64,000 nucleotides of DNA from CAWFLT01 sp963816795 (GCA_963816795.1 CAWFLT010000002.1:186001-250000), one strand, 5' to 3'. Counted from the first letter of the stretch, positions 8,552 through 18,989 are shown. The notes: generated by a model not told the origin, from the sequence alone. A program made the numbers and translations.

Positions 8552-9826
8552 TCAGCTGGCTGTTCTCAGCGCGGTTCGGACTGATGGAGCGAGTGCCGGC
8601 CGGCGCGCCAGGATGCGTGACAGCGCGTCCGTCACCTCGGCAAGCGGGTTGCTGACGCGGCGCTTGGCTCGCCACGCGATGTGGCCGTCCGGCCGCACCA
8701 GGACGGCGCCCTCGTGGCCGATGCCGAACGCGGTGTGCCACGACCCGGATCGATCCAGCAGCTCACCCAGTTCGCCAATCGTGTATGCCGCGAATGGCAC
8801 GGACGCCTCCCGGGTGGCGCTCCAGGCGCAGGCCGCCCACAGATCGCCGACCGCGCCATCGCCCGTGAGCAGAGTGAAACGGTCGTTCCAGAGGTCGAGC
8901 GTTGAAATCGCGCGGCCCTCGCGTTCCAGCCACAGGTGCGGTGCCCGACAGGCTGGCCAGGCCGGGGCCGTCAGGTCGCTCATGAGCGGGCCGCACCCAC
9001 CGCCGTCCGTGAGGATGGCCGCCGAGGAATAGGCCGCACCGAGATCGGCCGCCACGATCGGCACGTCGCGGCGCAGCCCGAGCGAGCGGGTCACGTTCCG
9101 CTCGGCCACCGGACGGCGTTCCGCCTCGTAGCTGTCGAGCAGGTCCGGCTCGGCCCAGCCCTGCACGACGGCCGCCAGCTTCCAGGCCAGGTTGTGCGCG
9201 TCGTGAATCGCGGAGTTCAAGCCCATCGCACCGAAGCGCGTCATCGGATGCGCCGCGTCACCGGTGAGAAACACGCGCCCGGCGCGGAATCGTTCCGCGA
9301 CCTGTGCAGCGAAACTATCGACCTGCTCGATGCCGGCCACGCGGCCGCCGAGCTGCGCGCGGATGAGGCTCGAGACGCCGTCTGCCGCGACGAGATAATC
9401 GGCTCGCACAGTGGTCTCGACCGCGGACGCGCGCTCGCGGATCAGTGCGGTCACTCCCGACGCATCCTGCGTGAACGACACCACCTCGCGCCCGAACCGG
9501 ATGTCGGCATCGCGGAAGCTGCGCGCATAATCGAGCAGGATCGGTTCCAGCCGATCCTGGGCGCACACCGAGGCCGTCACGGGGCTCAGGCGGCGTGCCG
9601 TGGCGGCATCCGAGACGACAGGCATCGCCTGTGCGCGCACGGCGGCATCAATGCCCCAGCTCCGCAGAAGCTCCATGGTCCGGGTGCTCAACCTGGTCGC
9701 CTTCGGATGCGTCGACGTGCCGGGATGCCGGTCGACCAGCAGCGAGGGCACGCCGTGGCGCGACAGCAGAAGCGACATCGAGAGTCCGGTCGGTCCGGCG
9801 CCAGCAATCAGAATGGGAATATTCAT
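8552..9826 (-). CDS. FAD-dependent aromatic monooxygenase-like protein (PheA/TfdB family), substrate domain missing
   Basis: The start is set at the ATG giving MNIPILIAGAGPTGLS, the canonical FAD Rossmann beginning; a GTG 21 bases upstream is possible. The GD motif is intact (AGRVFLTGDAAHPMTRFGAMGLNSAIHDAHNLAWKL), and a thioredoxin-like C-terminus follows. The family is normally near 530 residues; this protein has 424. The roughly 100-140 residues between the DG motif (LVAADGVSSLIRAQLGG) and the GD motif, which carry the substrate-binding beta sheet, are reduced to about 20. A shorter gap also precedes AQDRLEPILLDYA. This may be an in-frame deletion, a natural short form or an assembly loss; hydroxylase activity is doubtful. 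Confidence 0.8.
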   Translation of the reverse strand: MNIPILIAGAGPTGLSMSLLLSRHGVPSLLVDRHPGTSTHPKATRLSTRTMELLRSWGIDAAVRAQAMPVVSDAATARRLSPVTASVCAQDRLEPILLDYARSFRDADIRFGREVVSFTQDASGVTALIRERASAVETTVRADYLVAADGVSSLIRAQLGGRVAGIEQVDSFAAQVAERFRAGRVFLTGDAAHPMTRFGAMGLNSAIHDAHNLAWKLAAVVQGWAEPDLLDSYEAERRPVAERNVTRSLGLRRDVPIVAADLGAAYSSAAILTDGGGCGPLMSDLTAPAWPACRAPHLWLEREGRAISTLDLWNDRFTLLTGDGAVGDLWAACAWSATREASVPFAAYTIGELGELLDRSGSWHTAFGIGHEGAVLVRPDGHIAWRAKRRVSNPLAEVTDALSRILARRPALAPSVRTALRTAS

Positions 9827-9943
9827 GCTCGTGCCTGCTTTCTTCACAGGCAGGATAGGTGAGCTGTTCCGAGAGCGCGTGATGGGCGGGTGAGGGAGTG
9901 GTAACGATTCAGTAAGATCCGCTCTCCGTGTTCTCTAGCTTTA

Positions 9944-10025
9944 CTGGCGCGGGGCCTGGCCTCCGCCGAAGCTTCGGCCCACCCCCGCGCCTCGGGCCCG
10001 CGCCACAAACCGGCGCGGGGTGCTC
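9944..10025 (+). repeat. GC-rich double-hairpin repeat, dispersed copy with an inserted palindrome
   Basis: Matches the unit of the array at 25.8-26.1 kb (GGCGCGGGG, CCCCCGCGCCTCGGGCCCGC, GGCGCGGGGTG). It is interrupted at about 9958-9983 by CCTCCGCCGAAGCTTCGGCC, itself palindromic and similar to the core of the element at 2941. It lies at the 3' side of the beta-propeller gene. Confidence 0.75.
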
Positions 10026-10037
10026 CGTGCCCTCCTG

Positions 10038-11285
10038 TTATTTCATCCGCCAGAAAGCTATGCCGCTGGCTTGCTGGCCGACATCGACGGTCCCGGCAAT
10101 CGCCAGGGCCTGCAGATCGACGATGTCGACCTTGCCGGGCGCGGACCCGACGCCCTCGCTGCTGACGAAGGCATAGCGCGAGTCAGGGGTGAGCGTGACC
10201 CCATGCGCGATCGTCGTCGAGGTCTTGAGGCGTGACAGGCTCTTGCTGCTGGCGAGATCGAAGATTTCGATCATGCTGCCTTGCTTGAGCGTGGCGACCA
10301 GGAGTTTCCCGTCTGGCGTGACCGCGAGGTTGTAGACGCCGCGTCCGGTGGGAAGGCGGCGGCTCACCGCCCACGTCTCGCGATCGATCTCGACGATCTC
10401 GTCCGCCTTGTTGCACGCGACGTAGATCTTGTTGCCGTTGGCGGACGGCTGTGCCCAGGTCGGCGAGCACGTGGCCGGCGTCATGTCGTGGCGTACGCCT
10501 TTGTAGCCGACTTCGGCGGGATCGACGGCTGGACGGGCTGCCGCAGCCGGGGCGTCCGGCATGGCATGGCCGGCGTGCGCATCGGCGTTGGCTGGCAGCG
10601 GTCCTTCCTTGCCCTTCGCGAGCGAGAAGCGGCGCGTGACCTCGAATTTCACGGTGTCGATTTCGACGAGCTGATCGTCCATCATGCACGTCGAGTACTG
10701 GCGCGTACCGCCAGGATCGATCCGGCTGCCGTGCGGCATCGTGCAGGTCACGACGCGCGCCACTTCGGTCCAGGTCGGGGCGTAGACGACCGACACCGTG
10801 GACGGCACCATGTCGCCGTGCAGATTGAAGTTGACCGACATCGTGTACAGGCCGTCGCGAGTGACGTCGAGCGACGCCGGGAAATAGCCGAGGGCCAATC
10901 CCTCGCCGACGAGCGAGTCGGGGCCGAGCTCGTACTTCCAGAGCTTGCCATCCGGCCGGCCGTGGCCTGTGGTCATGTAGAGATACTTCGCATCGGGCGA
11001 GATCGCGAGGCCGTGCGGGCCCTCCATCTCGTTGGGCAGTTCGCCGATCTGGGTGGTGCGCTCGACCGTCGCGCCGTCGGGCCCGAAGCGGATCCGGTGA
11101 ATCAGGTCGGCGGACTCGGCACCCACGTACGCCCAATAGGTCGCCGTCGGGCGGCGGGGCGCGCGGCCCTGGTCGCCCCCACCGGAGCCGACTGCTGACG
11201 GCGTCGTGGTCGCCATGGCGAGCACCGCGCCCATTGCGGCCGCGACGATGAATCGGTTGCCGGTTGCCGGGGTGTCTGGCATCAT
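10038..11285 (-). CDS. Exported YncE/YVTN-type beta-propeller protein
   Basis: The start is placed at the first of two ATGs (MMPDTPATGNRF), because the next segment is a signal-like hydrophobic stretch; the frame stays open 51 bases further. About 415 residues. Repeated blade motifs such as GLAISPDAKYLYMTT, NLAVTPDGKLLVATL and GVTLTPDSRYAFVSS are typical of 40-residue YVTN/lactonase-like propellers. A His/Ala-rich insert (HAGHAMPDAPAAAARP) interrupts the propeller. Such proteins occur in the periplasm; no enzymatic residues can be assigned. It is divergent from the next exported propeller protein, with only about 38 bases between starts. Confidence 0.82.
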   Translation of the reverse strand: MMPDTPATGNRFIVAAAMGAVLAMATTTPSAVGSGGGDQGRAPRRPTATYWAYVGAESADLIHRIRFGPDGATVERTTQIGELPNEMEGPHGLAISPDAKYLYMTTGHGRPDGKLWKYELGPDSLVGEGLALGYFPASLDVTRDGLYTMSVNFNLHGDMVPSTVSVVYAPTWTEVARVVTCTMPHGSRIDPGGTRQYSTCMMDDQLVEIDTVKFEVTRRFSLAKGKEGPLPANADAHAGHAMPDAPAAAARPAVDPAEVGYKGVRHDMTPATCSPTWAQPSANGNKIYVACNKADEIVEIDRETWAVSRRLPTGRGVYNLAVTPDGKLLVATLKQGSMIEIFDLASSKSLSRLKTSTTIAHGVTLTPDSRYAFVSSEGVGSAPGKVDIVDLQALAIAGTVDVGQQASGIAFWRMK

Positions 11286-11323
11286 GGTCGGACTCTCTAC
11301 CCCTGAAGACTGGAGCGAATTCC

Positions 11324-13364
11324 ATGAAGGTAGCACGTACGGCCGGTGCGGTCATGTTGCTGATCGTCGCGGCGGTCCATGCGATCGCTGGCGCGGGAGC
11401 CCAGGGCACGGCGCAAGCGTCTGCCACGCCGGTGGCGAAGCTGGTCGCCGAGCCCTCGAGCCTCACGGTTCGGGCGGGCGAGGCGGTCGCGCTGAAGGTC
11501 ACTGCGTACGACGCTGCCGGCAAGCCGATTCCTGACGCCGTCGTACGCGTCAACCTGCCACGACGGTCCGGGATCTATGCCGACGGCAAAGTGACGGGCT
11601 TCCTGGCTGGCTCGATCGTCGCGACGGCTGTAGCCGCCGGCGGCGCGGGCAGCGCCGGTCACGCTCGAGATTCCCATCACGATCTCCTGGCCGGCGCTCG
11701 CGTCGCTTCAGATCACGCCCGAGCCTGGCCGGCTCTACGCGGGCATTACCCTCGCCCACGTCGCGGCCGGCAAGCACGCCGACGGCAGCGAACGGCCGGG
11801 TCTGACGCCGACCTGGCGCAGCTCCGACACGACGGTCGCCCGCGTCGATCGATTCGGTAACGTCACCGCGCTCAAACCTGGCGCGGTGACGATCACGGCC
11901 GAGCTCGACGGCGCCAAGGCGGAGATGGCTTACACGGTCGTCGCGAACCCTGTGGCCGTGCTCGACCTCGCCATCGCGGAGGAGACGATTCGAACGGGCG
12001 ACGTCATCAAGCTGGTCGGCGCGGCCAGGCGTTCGGACGGCGCCGCGGTCACCGACGCGCCGATCACCTGGAGCTACACCTACACGGCACCGGAAGGCAA
12101 CACGCCGAAGGCGCCGGGTGGTGCGGGCATCATCGACAACGGCCTGTTCGTCGCGAATTATCCAGGGATGTACACGATTCTCGCGGTGTCTGGCAGCGCG
12201 AATGCCCGCAAGACCCTCGAGGTGACGCCGCGCGACGTCCGTCGCCGGATATCGATCGTCGGCCGCGGCAAGATCTACGACACGCACACGTCGGATCTGT
12301 GGCCCTACACCGGAAAAGACGGCCGGGACTACTGCATCGTCGGCACCTGGGGCGGCGACGGCTACGCGCATGTCTTCGACATCACCGACCTCTCGAACAT
12401 CGTCAAGACGCACTCGGTGAAGGTCGACGCACGCACGATCAACGACGTCACCGTGTCGCCCGACGCCCGCTACGCCGTGATGTCGCGTGAGGGCGCCTCG
12501 AATCGCACGAACGGCGTGGTCTTCCTCGATCTGGCCGATCCTGCGCATCCCAAGGTGTCGTCGACGTTCGACATCGAGCTCACCGGCGGCGTGCACAACA
12601 TGTTCGCGACCAAGGATCATCTCTTTGCGGTCTCGGGCGGATCCAAGTACGTGATCATCAACGCCGAGGATATCTACAAGCCCGCGTACGTGAGCGAGTA
12701 CCGCCATCCGAACGCGCGCCTCCACGATCTGTGGGTGCACGACGGGATTGCCTACTCAGCGCAGGGCGGCGTCGGGACCGTTGTGGTCGATGTCGGCAAC
12801 GGCAAGTATGGCGGCTCCCTCAAGGCCCCGAAGCTCATCAATACGGTGCCGATTAGCAGCGGCCACGAGATCTATCCGTACGTCCAGAAATCCACTGGCA
12901 AGGTGTATCTCTTCATCGGCGACGAAGAAATGAGCCGGCGGGGCCGCGTTTGGGAAGGCACCAACTATCAGCTCTCGACACCTGGCGGCGGCCCGCCGCC
13001 ACGCGGCGGCATCGCACAGACGTCTGGCGGCTACACGCACATCGTCGATTTCACCGATCCGATGAACCCGCGCAAGGTCGGCCGTTATCACCTCGAGGAC
13101 TACGGCTCGCACGACATCATCGTCGAGAACGACATCCTGTATCAGGCGTACTACGATGGCGGCGTGCGCGTGGTCGACGTCTCGGGCATGCTGCTCGGCA
13201 ACCTCTACGATCAGGGCCGCGAGATCGCGGTCTTCAAGCCGTACGATCCCGAAGCGTACACGCCGAACGCGCCGTTCGTGATGAATGCGATGCCCTGGAA
13301 GGGCTACGTGCTGTTCACGGACTTCAACAGCGGGCTCTGGGCAGCGAAGCTCGAGCCTCGGTAG
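11324..13364 (+). CDS. Exported Ig-like/LVIVD beta-propeller protein, one frame break
   Basis: Start ATG at 11324 with GGAG eight bases upstream, followed by a signal peptide (VMLLIVAAVHAIAGAGAQ). The first frame runs through a Big/Ig-like domain (EPSSLTVRAGEAVALKVTA) to about 11645. Similarity then continues without loss in another frame (PVTLEIPITISWPALASLQI) to the stop at 13364, so one base is gained or two lost near 11640-11660. A second Ig-like segment (TTVARVDRFGNVTALKPG) precedes a propeller with LVIVD-like blades (FDITDLSNIVK, FLDLADPAHPKV, IVDFTDPMNPRKV). About 680 residues in total. Role unknown; probably surface or periplasmic. Confidence 0.78.
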
Positions 13365-13366
13365 GA

Positions 13367-13424
13367 AAGGCAAAAGGCAAAGAAGGACTGTGACTCGCGG
13401 TTTTCGTTTTTTGCCTTTTGCCTT
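13367..13424 (+). terminator. Perfect 15-bp GGCAAAA inverted repeat hairpin
   Basis: AAGGCAAAAGGCAAA (13367-13381) pairs perfectly with TTTGCCTTTTGCCTT (13410-13424) across a 28-base loop, followed by another GCCTTTTGCCTT copy. It begins three bases after the upstream stop codon. The loop contains AGAAGGA and the GTG at 13390, the likely start of the next gene, so it could act as a terminator or hold that start in a structure. Confidence 0.7.
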
Positions 13425-14338
13425 CGGCCTTTTGCCTTGTCTTGTGTCTGGCTGTTCCAGCTCTCCGCCGCCTGCCTCCGTCGCCAGCGGCGGCCGCGGA
13501 GTCTCCTGTGATCGTCACCGAGAAATGGCGCGCCAAGCACGACGCTGACTATCGCCGCGATTGGGTCAGCATCGCGGGAATGCATCCTCTGAAAGCGGGT
13601 GCCAATTCCGCTGGGAGTGCCAAACAGAACGACATCGTCTTGCCGGCCTCCGTGCCGGCAACCGTCGGCCAGTTCATCCTCAGCGGCACACAGGTCCGCT
13701 TCGAACCTGCGCGCGGGGTCGCTGCCGTCATCAAGGACAAGCCGGTCACCGAACCCATCGTGCTGAAAGACGACGGGGCGCCCGGGGCGGATGAGGTCGT
13801 GGTGGGAGAGGTGCGCCTGGTCGTGCACGTCAGCGGCGAACATCGCTCGTTGCGCGTCCGTGATCCGAACGGCCCGCTCGCGAAAGGCTTTCTCGGATTC
13901 TCCTGGTTTCCGATCGACCTTCAGTACCGCGTCGTCGGCAAGTTCATCAAGGATGCCGAACCCAAGCCCGTGAAGGTGCCCAACACCTTCGGCGACCTGG
14001 ACGAGTACAAGACGGAAGGGGTGGTCGAGTTCTCGCTCATGGGACAGACGCTTCGCCTGCGACCATTCACGACGCGGCCGAAGCGCTTCTATTTCGTGTT
14101 TCGCGATGCGTCGAGCGGGCAGGAGACGTACGAAACGGCGCGCTTTCTTTACGCCGACCTGCTGGACGATGGGACGGCCGTGCTCGACTTCAATCAGGCC
14201 TACAATCCGCCGTGTTCGTTCAACCCGTACACGACGTGTCCTATTCCTCTACCCGAGAACCGGCTCCCGGTGAAGATTCTGGCGGGGGAGAAGGCGTATC
14301 CCGTCCACGTCGAGTTGCCCAGACGGGAAGGCAAGTAG
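13390..14338 (+). CDS. DUF1684 lipoprotein (N-terminus in another frame)
   Basis: The conserved body runs from about 13505 to 14338: VTEKWRAKHDADYRRDWVSIAG at the start, NDIVLP, GFSWFPID and the diagnostic end YNPPCSFNPYTTCPIPLPEN, which defines DUF1684. Its own frame has no convincing signal peptide. One frame over, the GTG at 13390, preceded by AGAAGGA, gives a good lipoprotein signal with lipobox LVSGC (FAFGLLPCLVSGCSSSPPP). I therefore infer one gene with a single-base break near 13470-13505. A TTG at 13418 in the body frame is the alternative start. The family is of unknown function, usually lipid-anchored. Confidence 0.75.
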
Positions 14339-14365
14339 GCCCGTTTTTTGCAGCTCCACGTGTTT

Positions 14366-14878
14366 GTGGGGCGAGCAAGACATCGGACACTGCTTAGCCT
14401 GGGTGCTGCAACAGCGATCCTGGCGACCTCCTGCGCCACGCTCGGCCAACTGCGTCTGCTGGTGCAGCCACCCCGCTTCGAGCGGGCGCCCGACCACCCC
14501 GCCGAGGTACGCCTGCTGGCGCCGACGACGCGTGCTCCGCTCGGCGGAGCCGCCGTCCGGCTTTGGACCAACGTCTCTAACCCCAACGCGTTCGGGTTCA
14601 CCCTGACGACCCTGCGCGGCACGGTGTTCCTGGACGACACGCGGACGACGACCGTCGATCTTCCGCTGGGACTCCCGCTCGAAGCACGCGGTGCCACCGT
14701 CATTCCGATCGACCTCGAGTTGAGCTTCGCTGAACTTCCCGGCCTGCGCGACGTCATCCAGCGGGCGATTCGGCGCGAGCCCATCGCCTATCGACTGGAC
14801 GGCACCGTTGGCGTCGAGACCGCTCGATTCGGCCGGCCGGAGTTCGGCCCGATGACGCTCTTGCGAGGAACGTTCTGA
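14366..14878 (+). CDS. LEA type 2 / WHy domain lipoprotein
   Basis: From the GTG at 14366 the protein opens MGRARHRTLLSLGAA and has lipobox LATSC, so a lipid-anchored product is predicted. GTG 14360 and TTG 14348 are alternative starts; none has a clear ribosome site. The body (LWTNVSNPNAFGFTLTTLRG, then LPLEARGATVIPIDLELSF) follows the WHy/LEA-2 beta-sandwich found in small bacterial lipoproteins. The function is not known; the fold is linked to desiccation proteins in plants. It ends 16 bases before a GGTTCC repeat separating it from convergent genes. Confidence 0.75.
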   Translation: MGRARHRTLLSLGAATAILATSCATLGQLRLLVQPPRFERAPDHPAEVRLLAPTTRAPLGGAAVRLWTNVSNPNAFGFTLTTLRGTVFLDDTRTTTVDLPLGLPLEARGATVIPIDLELSFAELPGLRDVIQRAIRREPIAYRLDGTVGVETARFGRPEFGPMTLLRGTF

Positions 14879-14893
14879 GAATGGGTGAAGACA

Positions 14894-14945
14894 CTTGTGG
14901 TTCCGGGGTTCCGGGGGTTCCGAGGTTCCGGGGTTCCCCGGAACC
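14894..14945 (+). repeat. GGTTCCGGG tandem repeat ending in a perfect hairpin
   Basis: Four degenerate GGTTCCGGG units are followed by the perfect palindrome GGTTCCGGGG (14924-14933), TT, CCCCGGAACC (14936-14945). It fills most of the gap between the LEA-type gene and the convergent gene ending at 14948. Confidence 0.8.
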
Positions 14946-14947
14946 CG

Positions 14948-15673
14948 CTACCGTGTCACTGTCCTGAACGCCCGTCCGACTGCCTTGAGATGCTCGACCT
15001 GCATTTCTTCGTATTCGCGTGAGACGACGATGCCGTGGGCGCCGGCTTCGAAGGACTTGAGGGTCGCCTGATAGATCGTCTCGGGATCGTCGTCCGGGCT
15101 GCCGGGCACGTCGAAGCCGACACCGGTATAGATCTTCGTCTTGCCATTGGCGCTCGCGACGCTGCGTTTCGTCTCGCGGAAGACGTAGTCGGGCGTGAAG
15201 CCGCGGCGGCCGAGCTCAGAGATGCCGGGCTCGACGCGCTTGTCGTAGCCGAAGAGGTCGTAGTACAGGTGCAGCGAATCCTCGAGCGAGATTTCTCCGA
15301 GAATCGATTTCTGTCAGTACTGATTGTGGGTCCGCACCCAGACGAGCGGAAAGCGCCGGCCGGCATTGTCGGTGAGCGGCACGCCATGATCGGCGCGGTC
15401 GCGGAGCGGCTTGATCAACGCCGCGTTGTAGGCGTGGCTGTACGGCATCACCGCGTTGATCGCGGCCGTATCGGCGATCAGGTCCAGGGTTCGTTCGATC
15501 CCTTCATCGAGGATCGTATGGGGACCCATCTGGATGCCGTTGAACGTGCCAACCGGCGCGGCACGCGACGCACCTGGCTCAGCGCCGGCGAGCGGCTGTC
15601 GGCCAAGGTCCGCGACCGCGGCCAGGGCGGCCAAACGCTCGATAAAGGATCGGCGATCAAGATCGTCGGACAT
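14948..15673 (-). CDS. Tat-exported protein of unknown function (sugar-hydrolase-like context), one frame break
   Basis: The N-terminus MSDDLDRRSFIERLAAL is a twin-arginine signal. The first frame reads to WVRTHNQY near 15314 and then stops. One frame over, the sequence continues as ILGEISLEDSLHLYYDLFGY to FEAGAHGIVVSREYEEM and stops at 14948. I read it as a single protein of about 240 residues with a break at about 15313. The alternating strand/helix pattern and the ending GAHGIVVSREYEE suggest a TIM-barrel-like fold, but I do not recognise a named family. It follows the DUF5695 gene in the same direction. Confidence 0.6.
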
Positions 15674-15721
15674 AGCAATCTCTCACGCTGCCGGATTGAG
15701 GCTCCGGGGTTCCACCCAGCT

Positions 15722-18700
15722 TCAAGTGTCCTTGTACCGTCGAGAGATCGTCACTTCCCCCGTCGGATTCGCCCCGATCGGCAGCGCGACCGTCTGGACC
15801 GCCGTGCCGCCCGAGATCGTCGCCACCGTCTTGCCGTCCACCGTCACGGCGAACTGGCCCGCGGGCAGTCCGGCAATCCGCAGGCCGGTCTGATGCGCGC
15901 CGCCCGTGCGGTTCTCGATCACGAACTGCACGCGTCCGAGATCGTCGCGACGACAATCGCCCGCTCCTTCGCGAAGCCGTCGTGATCGAGCTCCAGGTGG
16001 AGCCGCTGCTCGTCGCGGATGACGTGGAAGCGGACGCGCAGGCCGTCACGCGGCACGATCGCGCTGACGGATCCGTCGCGCGTCACGAGACCACCGTAGG
16101 CGATCTCGCCGAAGATCGGATCGCGCGTCGAGGATCGTCGCGTGCGTCCGCAACGCGCCGACGTAGCCGACGTCCTCTTCGGCGCTGTAGTACCAGGCGC
16201 CGCGCGCCATCGTCTTGCCGATCCAGGCGCGCCCCATGCGGTTCGGGCATGAACCCGCCGCCGGTCGCGCCGTCGTTGTTCTTGCCCGGAAACCAGTAGC
16301 CGTAGCCGCTCTCGTCGGTGCCGGAATTCACCAGCGCCCACGAGCTGAGCGACGACGCGTAGCCGAGCCGCAGGTAGTCGGTCGGATCGGCGGCGAAGTG
16401 CAGGCCGTAGTCGAGGATCGACCAGCCGCCGAGCTGCGACATGTAGCTGAGCAGATACGACAGGTTGCCGCGATAGTCGCTGCCGAGCTGGTAGTAGGTC
16501 GGCTCGAGCCAGCCGCGATCGGACATGTTGAGCAGCAGCTGGAAGTTCATGAACTTCATGCGGCGTCGTAGGGCACGCGTTTTCTGAACTCGGCCGCGGC
16601 CGCGTCGCCTGGCGCTGAGCCCGGGTGCCGCCGCGCGTCACGGCGTACTTCGCAAACGCGCCCGTCGATTCGAAGCCCGTCGAGTCGAACGCGAACTCGG
16701 AACCGTAGAGGTTCGGCGTCCGATTGACGAAACGATCGACCTTGCCCTCCCAGTGCCCGCGGAGCGTCGACGGCCCACTCCGTCCGGCCCTCGTCTTCGA
16801 GCGCCTGGATCAGGTCCGGAATGAACGCCTCGTTCATCGTGCCGACCGCGTCGGCCGACCATTTCTCGACCTGCAGGGGAACGGTCCAGTAGGCGACGGC
16901 CGTGCGATAGGCACGCTCGAGGTAGCCGGCCGCGTTCAGATGCTTCACCCGCGACGGGTAGAACTTCGCGATCTGGTACATCCGGTAGTAGAGATGCACG
17001 ATGTGCGGGTAGTCGTAGATGCGCCAGACGTGCGCCTGGCCGTTGCGTCCTTCGTCCGGGCTGGACCGGTTGGCCTTCCAGTTCTGAATGCCGTAGATGG
17101 CGTAGGGATACTTCTCCTGCTCCGTCATCTGCATCCCGCCCCAGAGGTACTTGCCGATGTACAGCTCCAGGCTGTCGATCTCGGTCTGATTCGGGAAGAA
17201 GACGTTCTTCGCGGCGATGAACGCCGGCCGCGCATTGCCGGCATCGTCGTTCGCGTCGGTCAGCCAGGCCGAGAGGTTGTCGCGATCCTCCGGGCCGCGC
17301 AGGATCTCGTTCTTCTGATCCCAGTCGCCGTAGACGCCGACGTACCACTTCGACGGGTCGGTGTGCTGGTGATGGCTGACGAGAAACGCCGCGCGCTTCT
17401 GGATCACGGTCTCGAGCGGCTCGGTGACGAAGAACTCGAGCGACATCCAGCGATCCTTGCCGTATCGCACCGTCAGCATGTTCTCGCCGAGCTTCGAGAA
17501 CCGGGCGCGATACACCTTGACGCCGTCGGGCCTGCGCCGTCACGAGCTCGACGCGCGTCGCTGGCCGGATGTTCCGGCTCGATCGCCGCGATCGCGTTCT
17601 TCGTGCGCAGCGAGAACAGCGCCGGCAGATCGGACGGCACGACCATGCCCGGCACGACGTTGGTGTCGAACGTGCCGTTGGCGTGGAGCACGTCGCGCAC
17701 GCCGGCGAAGTCCTTCGCCCACTGGAAGCGGAACCGGTACGTCACTTCCGCGCCCGGCGCGCCCTTCGGCGCGACCGTCAAGCTCGACACCGGCAGCCGC
17801 CAGTGGCCGCCCGCCGCGGTCGCCGCCGCGCTCGCTGCCGCCGCGTGAACGTACGGCGTGAACGCGCCGGCGGAGCTGTCGAAGTACTCGAACTTCGGTC
17901 GCCTCGCCGGCGTCATGACGAGGTACGGGCCCTCGCCGTTGCTGCGCTGCCAGTAGACCCACGAGCCGTGACCGCCGACGAACGAGTGGCGCAGCAGCTT
18001 GCGCGTGTAGATGTCGCCGCGCGCGCCGGTGCGCTCCGCGAAGTTGAAGGGCACCGCGAGATCGCCGATCTCGACCGGCCGCGCGCCTTGATTGCTCAGC
18101 GTGATCGTCCAGTCGAGCGCGTCGCCGTCGAGCGCGAACGTCTGATCGAGCCTGGAGGTCCGCGGAAGGCGCCAGCGCCGGATCCGGGCCGACGCGCCAT
18201 TCGGCGAGGGCGACGTTCGCCGTCGGCGCCATCGTGACTTCCAGCCGCATCGGCCGTCGTCCGGACTGGAGCGAACTCGACGGCGTTGAAGGCGTTTGGC
18301 GTGAGTCCGTACGCGCCCTTGGCGACGACCTCCTTCCACGTCGAGCCGTCCTGATAGAGCGAGGCGCCACGACATCGGCGGTGTCGCCCAGAACACTTCG
18401 GCCTTCGACACGGTTTCGTCGCCGGGAAACGTGTACTGCACCCACTGCGTCGCGCCTCGCGACCCGGCCCAGGTGAAGAGCGGGACGTCTGGCGATGGCC
18501 CTCCAGTCCCGGTCCGGCACCCCGCGCGCCTGCGCCGCCGCCGCGTCCGCCGGCCGCTGCCGGCGCTGGAACGACACCGTCGTTCAGCGCGCGAACACCG
18601 GCGGCGCCGACGGCGGCACCGCCCGTGCTCCGCGACGCGAGCGTCGGTTGCCACGTCCCCAGCCGGTAGGCGATCGACTGTCGCGTCGGCCGCGCCAGCA

Positions 18701-18957
18701 TCGAGCAGCATCTCGCGCAGCTCGCGCCAGTCGCCGTTTCGGGTCGTCCGATAGCGAATCCGGAGCGGCCCGAGCGTGCCGTTCGCGGCGATGTAGTCGG
18801 TGTCGTGGACGTCGTTCGTCCGCTTGAGACTGCGAATGCCGGCGGCGTCGTACTGAATCTGGAACGACTGATTGGCGAGCTGCTGCGCGCCCGCCGGTCG
18901 CGCTGATGAGCCCATCAGCAGAACGATCGCCACGGTGATGAATGATCGATGGTGCAC
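15722..18957 (-). pseudogene. DUF5695-type exported protein with about a dozen frame breaks
   Basis: A signal peptide (FITVAIVLLMGSSARPAGAQ) starts at 18957. Coherent segments then occur in all three frames: NGTLGPLRIRYRTTRNGDWR, FTWAGSRGATQWVQYTFPGD, LYQDGSTWKEVVAKGAYGLT, HSFVGGHGSWVYWQRSNGEG, KWYVGVYGDWDQKNEILRG, LLLNMSDRGWLEPTYYQLG, VQFVIENRTGGAHQTG. Together they make a protein of about 1,070 residues resembling DUF5695 proteins, probably a secreted carbohydrate-active fold. I count breaks near 18690, 18540, 18370, 18260, 18170, 17550 (two), 16765, 16620, 16560, 16235, 16130 and 15935. This is far denser than in neighbours, so it is either local sequencing error or a real pseudogene; the intact conservation between breaks favours error. 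Confidence 0.6.
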
Positions 18958-18989
18958 ATCGTCATTTTACGCCGCGGCTTCGTCCGTGC

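Noticed and set aside
15035..17848. Long open plus-strand frames opposite the DUF5695 gene
   Set aside because: They are products of high GC on the antisense strand, rich in Arg/Ala with no recognisable motif, while the minus strand carries clear conserved segments.
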